Source of the DNA: Gemmiger formicilis
GTDB lineage: Bacteria > Bacillota > Clostridia > Oscillospirales > Ruminococcaceae
Assembly: GCF_016900095.1 (NCBI RefSeq)
Contig: NZ_JACJJP010000003.1
Location: 62,001-126,000 of the forward strand
Length of the DNA: 64,000 bases
Direction of reading: 5' to 3'
The position numbers and the translations under genes are program-made. Position 1 is the first letter of the stretch, and every line of letters starts with the position of its first letter. Positions 40,708 through 49,318 of the stretch are shown here, one piece after another. The notes below the pieces were generated by a model. The model saw only the letters and a list, made by a program, of their open reading frames with translations, was not told the origin of the DNA and did not search any database.

Positions 40708-41763
40708 TCACAGCACCTCCTTCAATGCCTGTACAAAGGCGTTGTTTTCTTCTTCGCTGCGCACAGCGCAGCGGTACCAGCCGGGACCAAGGCCCGGGTA
40801 GTTGGCACAGTCCCGCAGCAGCACACCCCGGCGACGCAGCGCCGGAACCAGGTCCTGCCGGGGATGGGAAAAGAGCAGGTAGTTGGCCTGCCCCGGCACC
40901 ACCCGGCAGCCCAACCCGGTCAGAGCTGCCGCCAGGCGGGGCCGCTGGTCCATGATCAGGGCATGCAGGCGGCGGCTGTAGTCCGTTTCCTGCAAGGCAG
41001 CCAGCCCAGCCGCCTGGGCCAGGCCGGACACCGCCCAGGGCTGACCCGCTGCCTGCATCTGTTCCAGCAAGGTGGTATCGGCACACAGCGCATAGCCCAG
41101 CCGCACCCCCGCCATAGCATACCATTTGGTGAAAGCTTTGAGGATCAGCAAATTGGGATACCCGGCCAGGCTGCCTTCCAGGGTATGGGCGGCGGGGTCA
41201 TCCAGAAATTCGTTGAAGCACTCGTCCACCACCAGCAGAGTCCCGTTGGCGGCACAGGTTTCCAGGATCCGGCGCAGCAGAGCCGGGTCGGTGGTGCGGC
41301 CGGTGGGATTGTTGGGTTCACACAGCAGCACCAGGTCGGTTTCGGGGGTGATGCAGGTCAGGAAATCCTCTTCCACCGCAAAATCCCGTTCGGGGCGCAG
41401 AAGATATTCGTGCACCCGGCAGTCCACGCTGTGCAAAGCGGCGGCATACTCAGCAAAGGTAGGGGCCGTGAGCAGGGCGTGGCGGGGCTTTTTGGCCAGG
41501 GCCAGCCGCCAGATCAGGTCCGCTGCCCCGTTGCCGCACAGGATGTGATGGGCGGGCAGTCCCCGGCTCTGTCCGATGGCGGCACACAGGTCCCGGCACA
41601 GCGGGTCCGGGTACCGGTCCTGGGACGCGGCTGTCTGGATGACGGCCCGGCGTACCCCTTCCGGCAGGCCCAAAGGGCTGATGTTGGCGGAAAAATCCAG
41701 GGGCATGGCGCCGTACTCGGCCGCAAAACCGGCCCAGTCTCCGCCGTGTGTCAGTTGTGGCAT
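40708..41763 (-). CDS. cobD: L-threonine-O-3-phosphate decarboxylase
   Basis: PLP enzyme of the aspartate aminotransferase fold that makes (R)-1-amino-2-propanol phosphate, the linker of the nucleotide loop. 351 aa. Recognised by the N-terminal HGGDWAGFAAEYG and LDFSANISPLG, LCEPNNPTGRTTD, VVDECFNEFLDD and the PLP lysine in KAFTKWYAMAGVRLGY. It resembles histidinol-phosphate aminotransferase, but the N-terminal signature and the place between cbiB and cbiP settle the assignment. AAAGGAAC lies before ATG 41763; the 31-base gap to cbiB is one of the few real spaces in the operon. Confidence 0.94.
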   Translation of the reverse strand: MPQLTHGGDWAGFAAEYGAMPLDFSANISPLGLPEGVRRAVIQTAASQDRYPDPLCRDLCAAIGQSRGLPAHHILCGNGAADLIWRLALAKKPRHALLTAPTFAEYAAALHSVDCRVHEYLLRPERDFAVEEDFLTCITPETDLVLLCEPNNPTGRTTDPALLRRILETCAANGTLLVVDECFNEFLDDPAAHTLEGSLAGYPNLLILKAFTKWYAMAGVRLGYALCADTTLLEQMQAAGQPWAVSGLAQAAGLAALQETDYSRRLHALIMDQRPRLAAALTGLGCRVVPGQANYLLFSHPRQDLVPALRRRGVLLRDCANYPGLGPGWYRCAVRSEEENNAFVQALKEVL

Positions 41764-41794
41764 AAGGGTTCCTTTCCCAAAAAAACGTAAGTGG

Positions 41795-42760
41795 TCAGAA
41801 CAGAACAAGCAGCAGGCCGCGCAATACCAGACCCACAACCAGTGCCAGTACACTGGCCGTGTACAGCATGCGGTTGGCCCGCAGAATGTCTTCGGCTTCG
41901 ATGGGACGGGTGGGGTCGCCGATGGTGGGCTTTTCGTACCGTTTGCCGAAGTAATACGCCGGCCCGGCCAGCTGTACCCCCAGCGCCCCGGCACAGGCGG
42001 ATTCGGTCTGGGCACTGTTGGGGCTGGCATGGCAGCGGCGGTCCCGGCGCCAGATGCGCCAGACCTCCCGGGCATCCCGGCCGTTGAGGGCGGCCGCGGC
42101 AATCCAGAACAGCGCCCCCAAACGGGCGGGCAGATACCCGGCCACGTCGTCCAGGTGAGCCGCCGCACGGCCGAAGTAAAGATACCGATCATTCTTGTAG
42201 CCCACCATGCTGTCCATGGTGTTGATGGCCTTATAGCATAGCGCCAGGGGCGCTCCGCCGATGAGCATGTACAAAAGCGGCGCCATAACCCCATCGGAGA
42301 AGTTTTCGGCCACCGTTTCCACCGCGGCCTTGGTCACCCCTTCCGCCGTGAGGGCCTGGGTGTCCCGGCCCACAATGCGGCTCACCGCCTGCCGGGCCTG
42401 GGGCAAGGTGCCTCCGGTGAGCTTTTTATACACGTTGCGGCTTTCCTTGGCAAGGCCGCGCACGGCCAGGGCCTGCCAGCACCAGAAGGTCTGCACCGCA
42501 AAGCCCAGCACCGGGTGCAGGGCTGCGGCACCCAGGCAGACGGCACCAGTGAGGGCCAGCGTGCCCAGGGGCAGCAGTGCCGCCAGAATGCCCCCGGCTT
42601 TCAGCTGACCGGCGGGGGTATCGGGAAAAAGGCGGCGCAGGCGGGGTTCCAGCGCCGAGATGGCCCTACCCATGAACACCACCGGGTGGGGCATCCATTC
42701 CGGGTCCGCCAACAGAAGGTCCATCAAAAATCCGCAGAGGATGGCGGCACACAGCATCAT
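41795..42760 (-). CDS. cbiB: Adenosylcobinamide-phosphate synthase
   Basis: Integral membrane enzyme that attaches aminopropanol phosphate to adenosylcobyric acid. 321 aa with about five hydrophobic segments. Family markers are the N-terminal CGFLMDLLLADPEWMPHPVVFMG, KAAVETVAENFSDGVMAPL, and YKAINTMDSMVGYKNDRY. The ATGATG start at 42760 overlaps the cobC stop; GAGGA is 5 bases upstream. Works with CobD from the next gene. Confidence 0.96.
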   Translation of the reverse strand: MMLCAAILCGFLMDLLLADPEWMPHPVVFMGRAISALEPRLRRLFPDTPAGQLKAGGILAALLPLGTLALTGAVCLGAAALHPVLGFAVQTFWCWQALAVRGLAKESRNVYKKLTGGTLPQARQAVSRIVGRDTQALTAEGVTKAAVETVAENFSDGVMAPLLYMLIGGAPLALCYKAINTMDSMVGYKNDRYLYFGRAAAHLDDVAGYLPARLGALFWIAAAALNGRDAREVWRIWRRDRRCHASPNSAQTESACAGALGVQLAGPAYYFGKRYEKPTIGDPTRPIEAEDILRANRMLYTASVLALVVGLVLRGLLLVLF

Positions 42761-43356
42761 CGGGATTCCTCTTTCGTGTATTGCACCGTCTTGATCAGAT
42801 GCAGGATGTGTTGGGTCTGCCAGTCGCAGGCATCCAGCAGGTAACCGCCGGCGTTGGGGGCGCACCACTGGTAATACTCTTTGTGGGGCACCGCGTACCG
42901 TTCCATCACCGACATCTGGGTGCCGCCGTGGGCCACAATGACCATCAGGTCCCGGCCCTGGGCCAGGTTTTCGTCCACCAGCTTGGAGAAGGCAGCGCAG
43001 GTCCGGTTGCAGAAATCGGTCTTGCGCTCCCCGTCGGGGCAGGTGGTTTCGCAGTTGGCCTGTACCCAGGCCAGGTAATCGGGGTCGTGCTCCATTTCCT
43101 TGTAGTTGCGGCCTTCAAAGCTGCCGAAGCACATCTCCCGCAGATCCGGCACCTGCACCTGGCGGGCGGTGGGAAACAGCACCTGGGCTGTCTGGCGGGC
43201 ACGGGTCAGCGGGCTCACATACACAAGGTCCGTATCAAAATCGGCTTTGCGCAGCATGGCCAGCCCTTCGGCGGACAGGGGGATGTCCCGCTGTCCCTGG
43301 TACCGTTTTTCGGTATTATAGATGGTCAGGCCATGGCGCAACAGATAAATTTTCAT
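42757..43356 (-). CDS. cobC: Histidine phosphatase, probable alpha-ribazole phosphatase
   Basis: Removes the 5'-phosphate from alpha-ribazole phosphate or adenosylcobalamin phosphate in the last steps of nucleotide loop assembly. 199 aa, histidine phosphatase (phosphoglycerate mutase-like) fold. The catalytic L-R-H-G motif is at residues 6-9 (IYLLRHGLTIYN), with VYVSPLTRARQTAQVL, and the second His in VIVAHGGTQMSVM. The name relies on operon position, since the fold also covers phosphoglycerate mutases and other phosphatases. Start overlaps the upstream stop by 4 bases. Confidence 0.85.
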   Translation of the reverse strand: MKIYLLRHGLTIYNTEKRYQGQRDIPLSAEGLAMLRKADFDTDLVYVSPLTRARQTAQVLFPTARQVQVPDLREMCFGSFEGRNYKEMEHDPDYLAWVQANCETTCPDGERKTDFCNRTCAAFSKLVDENLAQGRDLMVIVAHGGTQMSVMERYAVPHKEYYQWCAPNAGGYLLDACDWQTQHILHLIKTVQYTKEESR

Positions 43357-43688
43357 TGAGGAAGATCTCCTTTCAGCACAAGAGGCAGGCCGCAGAACAC
43401 CCGCACCACCGTGTTGGCCCGGGCCGCCAGCAGGCATCCCAGCCGCCCGGCGGCTTCCCGGGCGGCCCGCTGGGCGGGGTCGGTGGGCACCACGCCGCCG
43501 CCCACCTCGGTGACGGTGACAACCGCATATTGCCCGGCCAGGTGGTCGGCCAGGGCTTCCAGGTCGGGGCAATCCGCCGCCAGCGTCTGGGCATCGGTAC
43601 AGATTTGGGCGGGATTGGGGCAGAGGGTGCGGGCATAGTCGGTCTTGCCGCTGTACAGCGGTCCGGTAATCAGAATCACAGCGTCCAT
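43353..43688 (-). CDS. Short CobU-like protein
   Basis: 111-aa protein resembling the two ends of adenosylcobinamide kinase/guanylyltransferase without its middle. The N-terminus has a P-loop, ILITGPLYSGKTDYART; the C-terminal half, VTVTEVGGGVVPTDPAQRAAR followed by RLGCLLAARANTVVRVFCG, closely follows the C-terminal CobU signature (E-V-G-x-G-x-V-P). The segments with the guanylylated His and the H-R-x-x-R element are absent. A full-length but C-terminally unusual cobU lies upstream at 44433-44969. It overlaps cobS by 13 bases and cobC by 4. The start could also be the ATG at 43700. It may be a kinase-only form, a complementing half-enzyme or a decaying duplicate. Confidence 0.8.
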   Translation of the reverse strand: MDAVILITGPLYSGKTDYARTLCPNPAQICTDAQTLAADCPDLEALADHLAGQYAVVTVTEVGGGVVPTDPAQRAAREAAGRLGCLLAARANTVVRVFCGLPLVLKGDLPQ

Positions 43689-44446
43689 CCCCCGATCCAT
43701 TGGCCTGCCGTCAAGGCGGCCAGCATCCACAGTTCGGCCCGCTGCACAAACCAGCCGGCCAGATCCCCGCTGAGACCGCCGAACTGTCTGACGGCGGTGC
43801 GGTGGTAGTGCCAGAACACCAGCAGCCCGGCCAAAACGGCCAGCCCGCCGCCGGCCAGCACCAGCAGGGCGCACAATAGCACACACAGCACCGTCAGCAC
43901 CAGACGGACCCGGTGGCGGTCGGCGGTGGTGGCAAAGGTATGGGCCAGGCCGGTGTTTTTGGCCAGCGGAAAACTGGTGACCGCCAGGCCGGACAACGCC
44001 CGTTCCAGGGTAAAGCAGAGCCCCATGCACAGGCAGGCAGCGGGAGTGGGTTCGATGGCCCCGCACAGCCCCACCGTGGCCACAAAATAGCTGCACAGCC
44101 GGATAACCGCAAAGGCGCCGCAGTGCGGGTCTGCTAGAATGGCCTGCTTTTTGGCCGGGTCGGCGCAGCTGGCCAGGGCGTCACAGGTGTCGGCGTAACC
44201 GTCCAGATGGATGCCGCCGGTGAGGAGCACCGGCACCAGGCAGAGTCCCGCTGCCCGCAACAGAACAGGGAGGCCGAAGCTCCCGCAGACCCACGCCCAG
44301 GCCGCCCACACCAGACCGATGACCACCCCGATAAGGGGAAAAGCACACATGGCGTAGCGCATGTTTTTCTCATTCCACCGGGGTTGGGGCAGCGGCACGG
44401 CGCTGAACATGCCGAAGGCCACCGCAATTGTCTCAAACAGGACCAT
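43676..44446 (-). CDS. cobS: Adenosylcobinamide-GDP ribazoletransferase (cobalamin synthase)
   Basis: Membrane enzyme joining adenosylcobinamide-GDP and alpha-ribazole (phosphate) to give adenosylcobalamin (phosphate). 256 aa, mostly hydrophobic with several membrane spans. The signature is the acidic loop GGIHLDGYADTCDALASCAD followed by DPHCGAFAVI, which binds the metal and substrate. AAAGGAAAGGA stands before ATG 44446 and the start overlaps cobU by 14 bases. Confidence 0.95.
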   Translation of the reverse strand: MVLFETIAVAFGMFSAVPLPQPRWNEKNMRYAMCAFPLIGVVIGLVWAAWAWVCGSFGLPVLLRAAGLCLVPVLLTGGIHLDGYADTCDALASCADPAKKQAILADPHCGAFAVIRLCSYFVATVGLCGAIEPTPAACLCMGLCFTLERALSGLAVTSFPLAKNTGLAHTFATTADRHRVRLVLTVLCVLLCALLVLAGGGLAVLAGLLVFWHYHRTAVRQFGGLSGDLAGWFVQRAELWMLAALTAGQWIGGWTL

Positions 44447-44969
44447 ACACAGGTTCCTTTCCTTTATAGTACACCGGGCAGCCGGACACCACTTCGCAGA
44501 CGTTGTCGGCCTCGGCGGCCAGGCAGCGGTGCAGATCCGCCAGCAGTTTCAGGTAGGCGGCGGTATCCCCGGCATAGTCGGTACCGCCGCAGAAAAGCTC
44601 GTTGCCCACCACGATGAGATGGGGGCTCTGGCGGTGCAGCGCCCGCCAGCCTTCCCGGACAGCTTCCTGTGTGTATGGCCCGGCTCCTGCGGGGTCATAC
44701 CGTTCATTGGCCGCCAGGTTGGTAAGGTCCTCCAGCAGAACAGACCCCGGGGCAGGCAGCCGTAGCCGAGCCAAGTCACGGGAACATTCCAGCGTAACAA
44801 AGCCGCGTCCGGCCCGCTGGGCGCGGTGCCGTTGGACGCGGCGGCGGCATTCTTCGTCCCACACCTGCATGGTGGCCACATAATACCGGGGACCGGGGCT
44901 GGCCGCCAACAGCCGTTCGGCGTAGGCGCTCTTGCCGCTGCCCGCGCCCCCCACCACAAAGGTCAGCAT
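44433..44969 (-). CDS. cobU: Adenosylcobinamide kinase / adenosylcobinamide-phosphate guanylyltransferase
   Basis: Bifunctional enzyme that phosphorylates adenosylcobinamide and then transfers GMP to it. 178 aa. P-loop VVGGAGSGKSAYAE (residues 6-14), YYVATMQVWDEECRRRVQRH with the guanylylation His region (RHRAQRAGRGFVTLE), and LLEDLTNLAANER are present. The C-terminal V-G-x-G-x-V-P element is altered: LIVVGNELFCGGTDYAGDT stands in its place. That missing element is found in the short protein at 43353-43688. Start overlaps the cobT stop by 7 bases. Confidence 0.9.
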   Translation of the reverse strand: MLTFVVGGAGSGKSAYAERLLAASPGPRYYVATMQVWDEECRRRVQRHRAQRAGRGFVTLECSRDLARLRLPAPGSVLLEDLTNLAANERYDPAGAGPYTQEAVREGWRALHRQSPHLIVVGNELFCGGTDYAGDTAAYLKLLADLHRCLAAEADNVCEVVSGCPVYYKGKEPVYGPV

Positions 44970-46039
44970 GGTGCGCCCTCCTGGGGGGTGTAGGCCTGCA
45001 TACCGTAATCGGCAAAGGTGGAACCGTCATACACCGCCAGGGCCATATCCAGCAACGGCATGGCCGCCAGGGCACCGGTGCCTTCCCCCAGGTGCATGCG
45101 GGCGGTGATGACCGGCTGTTTGCCCAGCGCCTGCAGCAATCGTTCGCCGCAGGGTTCGGCGGAACAGTGGCTGGCCAGAATGGCCTTGTCCGCCGCCGGG
45201 CAGAGCCGCACGGCACACAGGGCGGCCGCCGCCGTGATCACCCCATCCATGAGCACCGGAACGCCGTACAGCGCCCCACCCAGGAACACACCGCACAGTC
45301 CGGCAATGTCCAGGCCGCCCACCTTGGCCAACACGTCCAGGGCGTCGGCAGGGTCGGGGGAATTGACGGCCAGCGCCCGCTCAATGGCCTGCACCTTGCG
45401 CGCCAGGCCCGCGTCGGACAGTCCCGCCCCCCGGCCGGTGACCTGTGCCGGGTTCAGTCCCAGCAGGGCGCAGGTCACGGCGGTGGCAGTGGTGGTGTTG
45501 CCGATGCCCATCTCCCCGGCGGCCAGCAGGGTTGTGCCCTGTGCTTTCTGCGTTTTGACTAGGTCCATGCCCGCCAGCACCGCCCGGGCCGCCTGGTCCC
45601 GGGTCATGGCCGGGCCCCGGGCGATGTTGCCGGTGCCGTTGGCCACCCGGGCATCCACAACTCCGGGCAGAGGCGGCAGGTTCAGGATGCCCATATCCAC
45701 CGGCACCACCGCACAGCGGGCCACCCGGGCCATGCGGCAGGCGGTGCTGTTGCCCGCCGCCAGCTGCCGGGCCACCACCGCGGTGACCTCGCTGCCGGTC
45801 TGGCTGACCCCTTCGGCCACCACACCGTTGTCGGCGCACAGCACCAGAAGGGTGCGTTTTTCCAGGCGGACATCGGCACTGCCGGTGAGGGCGGCGATGT
45901 CCTCCACCATGGTTTCCAGCAGGCCCAGGCCGCCCAGGGGTTTGGCGCAAGCTGACCAGCGGTCGTGCGCCGCCCGGCGGGCCTCTTTATCCGGGCCGGT
46001 GATCTCTGCCAGCAGCCGGCGCAGGGTTTGCTCTTGCAT
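44963..46039 (-). CDS. cobT: Nicotinate-nucleotide-dimethylbenzimidazole phosphoribosyltransferase
   Basis: Activates the lower-ligand base by transferring phosphoribose from nicotinate mononucleotide, giving alpha-ribazole phosphate. 358 aa, usual length. Markers: RWSACAKPLGGLGLLE, VLCADNGVVAEGVSQT, LLAAGEMGIGNTTTATAV, GRGAGLSD, and the catalytic Glu region near HLGEGTGALAAMPLLDMAL. No bluB or bza genes for making 5,6-dimethylbenzimidazole are in the window, so the base attached in vivo is not known. It follows cbiA by 3 bases. Confidence 0.97.
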   Translation of the reverse strand: MQEQTLRRLLAEITGPDKEARRAAHDRWSACAKPLGGLGLLETMVEDIAALTGSADVRLEKRTLLVLCADNGVVAEGVSQTGSEVTAVVARQLAAGNSTACRMARVARCAVVPVDMGILNLPPLPGVVDARVANGTGNIARGPAMTRDQAARAVLAGMDLVKTQKAQGTTLLAAGEMGIGNTTTATAVTCALLGLNPAQVTGRGAGLSDAGLARKVQAIERALAVNSPDPADALDVLAKVGGLDIAGLCGVFLGGALYGVPVLMDGVITAAAALCAVRLCPAADKAILASHCSAEPCGERLLQALGKQPVITARMHLGEGTGALAAMPLLDMALAVYDGSTFADYGMQAYTPQEGAPC

Positions 46040-46042
46040 GGT

Positions 46043-47395
46043 TCACTCTTCCTTTGCGTGATAGTTGCGGGCCGCCGCCACAAACCGGCGGGCCATCTGC
46101 ATATTGCCCGCGAAGTACAGATGGGAAAATGCCGCATACAGGGTGGGGGTGGTGAACCCACAGGTCCATTTGCGCCCCGAAACGGGTTTGACCGCCTCGA
46201 AGGCGTCGCCGTTTTCGGTGCTGTCCCAGTAATGGAATTCATGCACCGGGGTGCTTTCCCCCTGGCGGAGCAGAAGTCCCCCCTGCCGGGCTGTCAGCTC
46301 GGCGTACCCGAACCGGACCAGCTTTTCGGTGCGCAGGCCGTGACCAGGCAGCACCCCCACCATGGGGAAGGTCTGGCCTTCCCCGTCCTGCAAAGACTGG
46401 CCCAGGTACAGAAATCCCCCGCATTCCGCCACCGTGGGCATGCCGTCGTCGATGGCTGCCCGGATGGCCGTGCGCATGCTCTCGTTGCGGGAAAGGGCTT
46501 CGGCGTGCAGTTCGGGATATCCCCCCGGCAGATACAGCCCGCCGATATCGGAAGGCAGCTGCTGGTCGTGCAGGGGGCTGAAAAACACCGGTTCCGCCCC
46601 CGCACGGCAGAAGGTTTCGATGGTTTCGGCATAGGTGAAGCAGAACGCCTGGTCCCGGGCCACCGCAATGCGGGTCATAGCCTGGGGATAGGGCCGCCTG
46701 GCGGCGCCATGGTCCGGGGTTTCGAAGATCTGTTCAAACCGGGGCCAGTCCACCGTTTGCAGGATAGTGGCTGCCAGGGCGTTGATCCGGCTGCGCAGGT
46801 CGATGATCTCCCCCGCTGTGTACAGGCCCAGGTGACGGCTCTCGAATTTGGCTTCCGGCATAGGGGGCAGATATCCCAGCACCGGCAGGCCGGTTTTCTC
46901 CTCCAGCATGGGGGCCAGGGTGCTGTACAGGCTGGGGGAACAGTCGTTGAGCAGAATGGCCGCAATATAGCTGTTGGGAGCAAATGTCTGCAGTCCCCGC
47001 ACCACGGCGGCCAGGCTCAGGCTGGCGCCCTTGGGACGCAGGGTGAGCAACACCGGAATGCCCAGCGTGTCGGCCAGATGCCAGGCGGAGGCCCGCTCGG
47101 TGGTGCCCCCTACCCCGTCATAAAAGCCCATGACCCCTTCGCACACGGCGGCGCCGTGGCCGGCGCAGGCGTCCACGTACAGGCTGCGCACCGTGGCTTC
47201 ACTGGACAGGTACAAGTCCAGGTTGTGGCTTTCCACTCCCAGCACCGCCCGGTGAAACATGGGATCGATATAATCCGGCCCGCATTTGAAGGCGCAGGGG
47301 TCGTGCCGGCGCCGTTTCAGGGCGGCCAGCAGGGCGCAGGTCACCACCGTCTTGCCGCTGCCCGAGTGGGGGGCGGCTACCATACATTCAATCAT
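46043..47395 (-). CDS. cbiA: Cobyrinate a,c-diamide synthase
   Basis: Glutamine- and ATP-dependent amidation of the a and c carboxylates of cobyrinate. 450 aa. The N-terminal domain has VAAPHSGSGKTVVTCALLAAL and FKCGPDYIDPMFHRAVLG; the C-terminal glutaminase domain has LYLPGGYPELHAEALS and AECGGFLYLGQSL with the nucleophilic Cys. The GPDYID and PGGYPE motifs distinguish it from CbiP. Start overlaps the cbiET stop by 8 bases. Confidence 0.97.
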   Translation of the reverse strand: MIECMVAAPHSGSGKTVVTCALLAALKRRRHDPCAFKCGPDYIDPMFHRAVLGVESHNLDLYLSSEATVRSLYVDACAGHGAAVCEGVMGFYDGVGGTTERASAWHLADTLGIPVLLTLRPKGASLSLAAVVRGLQTFAPNSYIAAILLNDCSPSLYSTLAPMLEEKTGLPVLGYLPPMPEAKFESRHLGLYTAGEIIDLRSRINALAATILQTVDWPRFEQIFETPDHGAARRPYPQAMTRIAVARDQAFCFTYAETIETFCRAGAEPVFFSPLHDQQLPSDIGGLYLPGGYPELHAEALSRNESMRTAIRAAIDDGMPTVAECGGFLYLGQSLQDGEGQTFPMVGVLPGHGLRTEKLVRFGYAELTARQGGLLLRQGESTPVHEFHYWDSTENGDAFEAVKPVSGRKWTCGFTTPTLYAAFSHLYFAGNMQMARRFVAAARNYHAKEE

Positions 47396-48584
47396 CGCAG
47401 TTCCCCGTTATCAAAAAGATGGGATTCTGGGCCGTGAGCATATGCACCCGGCCCGCGGTTCTGGTTGCACTGACCGCCAGCTGCCGCACACAAGGATCCA
47501 CACCGTGCTTTTGCAGTGCCTGCATGGCGGTGGTCACCGTTTCCAGGGCGATGGCCGTGATACACAGCCGGGCGGCAGGGTTGCGGGCAAGCACCGTGTC
47601 CACCACCGCGACCATACCGCCCTTGGTGCCTCCGATGAATACCCCGTCCGGCGCAAGCAGGTCAGACAGGGCTTCGGGGGCGCGGCCCGGCACCGGATGC
47701 AGGTTCCAGGCACAGAATTTGCGGCGGTTTTCCTCGATCAGGCGGCAGGCTTCCGCCTCACATTCCACCGCGTACACCCGGCCACGGGATGCGACGGCGG
47801 CCAGTTCCACACTGACGCTGCCGGTACCGGCCCCCACGTCCCAGAGGGTATCTTCCGCTTTGGGTGCCAGGGCAGCCAGGGCGGCGGCGCGGACCATCTG
47901 CTTGGTCATAGGCACCGCCCCCCGGACAAACCAATTGTCCGGCCAGCCGGGGGTGCGCCGGGGCCCCTGGGGGGCAGCTTCCGCCAGCAGCACCGACAGC
48001 GCCGAAAAGCTGCGCTCCGCGGCTTCCTGCGCGGTGGTGACCGTGATGTTCTGCGCTTCGCAGCCCAGGTCCTCCCCCACCGTCACCGGCAAAGTACCCA
48101 GCCCGGCATCGGTCAGCTGACGGCACAGTTCCGCCGGGCCCAGGGTGCCGCCGGTGAGAAAGAAGGCAGGTTTGCCCTGCATGACGGCGGCCACGGCGTT
48201 GCAGGTCACCCCGTGGGCGCTGACCAGGTTCCAGTCCTGCCAGGGACGGCCCAGGGCCGCGGCCAGCATCTGCACGCTGGAAATGCCCGGCAAGACCGTT
48301 ACCGCCTGCCCTTGCAGCAGCGGCAGCAGGCTGCGGCAGCCGGAGTAGAAACCGCTGTCACCGCTGTAAGCCACCACACAGGGGAGGTCTGCATTTTCTT
48401 CCAGAGCCTGGCGGATGGCATCCGGCTTGGTGGCAACCACCCGGTTGGGTGTGCAGGAATCCGGCAGTCCGGCCAGCAGACGCCGGGCCCCGATGATGCA
48501 CCCCGCCCCGGCCAGGGCTTCGGCGGCCCCTTGGGTCAGGGTGGAAGTGTCCCCGCTGCCGATGCCCAGTAAGGTAATATTCAT
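47388..48584 (-). CDS. cbiET: Precorrin-6Y C5,15-methyltransferase (decarboxylating), CbiE-CbiT fusion
   Basis: Fusion that methylates C5 and C15 of the macrocycle and decarboxylates the C12 acetate. 398 aa. The N-terminal half (about 1-200) is the CbiE tetrapyrrole methylase with MNITLLGIGSGD, YSGDSGFYSGC and LPGISSVQMLAAALG. The C-terminal half is the CbiT class I methyltransferase with MTKQMVRAAALAAL, LWDVGAGTGSVSVELA and VFIGGTKGG. ATG 48584 overlaps the cbiJ stop by 4 bases; longer upstream frames run into cbiJ and are not used. Confidence 0.96.
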   Translation of the reverse strand: MNITLLGIGSGDTSTLTQGAAEALAGAGCIIGARRLLAGLPDSCTPNRVVATKPDAIRQALEENADLPCVVAYSGDSGFYSGCRSLLPLLQGQAVTVLPGISSVQMLAAALGRPWQDWNLVSAHGVTCNAVAAVMQGKPAFFLTGGTLGPAELCRQLTDAGLGTLPVTVGEDLGCEAQNITVTTAQEAAERSFSALSVLLAEAAPQGPRRTPGWPDNWFVRGAVPMTKQMVRAAALAALAPKAEDTLWDVGAGTGSVSVELAAVASRGRVYAVECEAEACRLIEENRRKFCAWNLHPVPGRAPEALSDLLAPDGVFIGGTKGGMVAVVDTVLARNPAARLCITAIALETVTTAMQALQKHGVDPCVRQLAVSATRTAGRVHMLTAQNPIFLITGNCDD

Positions 48585-49318
48585 GGGATCAGTCCTTTGC
48601 AGAAATTGAGGATTTCCTCTTCGGATTCGCCCGCGTCGGCGGGGCGGCGGATGACCACCAGCACTGCACCGGTCTTCTGGGCGGCGGCGGCCTTTTCGGC
48701 AAAGCCGCCCTGGGGGCCGCCGTCCTTGGTGACCAGATACCGGATGGAAAACTGGCGCAGCAGGGCCACGTTCAGCTCGGTGCCGAAAGGCCCCTGCATG
48801 GCAATGATGTTGCGGTGGGGGATGCCTGCCGCCTCGCAGGCACGCAGGCTTTCGGCCACCGGCAGCACCCGGGGAAACAACCGCTCTCCCCCCAGGCAGG
48901 CAAAGGCGGACAATTCCTTGGCACCGGTGGTGAGCAGGATGGGGCCTGTGGTCTCTTGCAGCAGCGCCGCAGCGCCTTGGGCATCGGGAGCTGTCAGACT
49001 TCCGGGCGGCAGCGGGCTGGCCGGGCGCAGCAGCCGTTTGTAAGGAACCCCCGCCATCCGCGCCGCCCGTCGGATGTTGGCGGTGGCCGCCGCCGCATAA
49101 GGGTGGGTGGCGTCGATGCAAAGGGCCGCCCCAGTCAACACACGGGCCATGGCAGGGGGCTCCATCCGGCCGGTGTGCACCGTCACGCCGGGGGCCGTGC
49201 CCTGCTCTTCGGCACCGTATTCGGTGGCCACACAGACGGTGACCTGTGCCCCCCTTTGCGCCAGGGTGTGGGAGAGGCAGCGGCCTTCGGTGGTGCCGGA
49301 AAAGATCACGATCCTCAC
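48581..49318 (-). CDS. cbiJ: Cobalt-precorrin-6A reductase
   Basis: NAD(P)H-dependent reduction of the C18-C19 double bond of precorrin-6A. 245 aa. Family marks are the N-terminal IFSGTTEGRCLSHTL, CIDATHPYAAAATANIRRAA, ILLTTGAKELSAFA and LVTKDGGPQGGFAEKAAAA. Overlaps cbiH and cbiET by 4 bases at each end. Confidence 0.95.
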   Translation of the reverse strand: MRIVIFSGTTEGRCLSHTLAQRGAQVTVCVATEYGAEEQGTAPGVTVHTGRMEPPAMARVLTGAALCIDATHPYAAAATANIRRAARMAGVPYKRLLRPASPLPPGSLTAPDAQGAAALLQETTGPILLTTGAKELSAFACLGGERLFPRVLPVAESLRACEAAGIPHRNIIAMQGPFGTELNVALLRQFSIRYLVTKDGGPQGGFAEKAAAAQKTGAVLVVIRRPADAGESEEEILNFCKGLIP

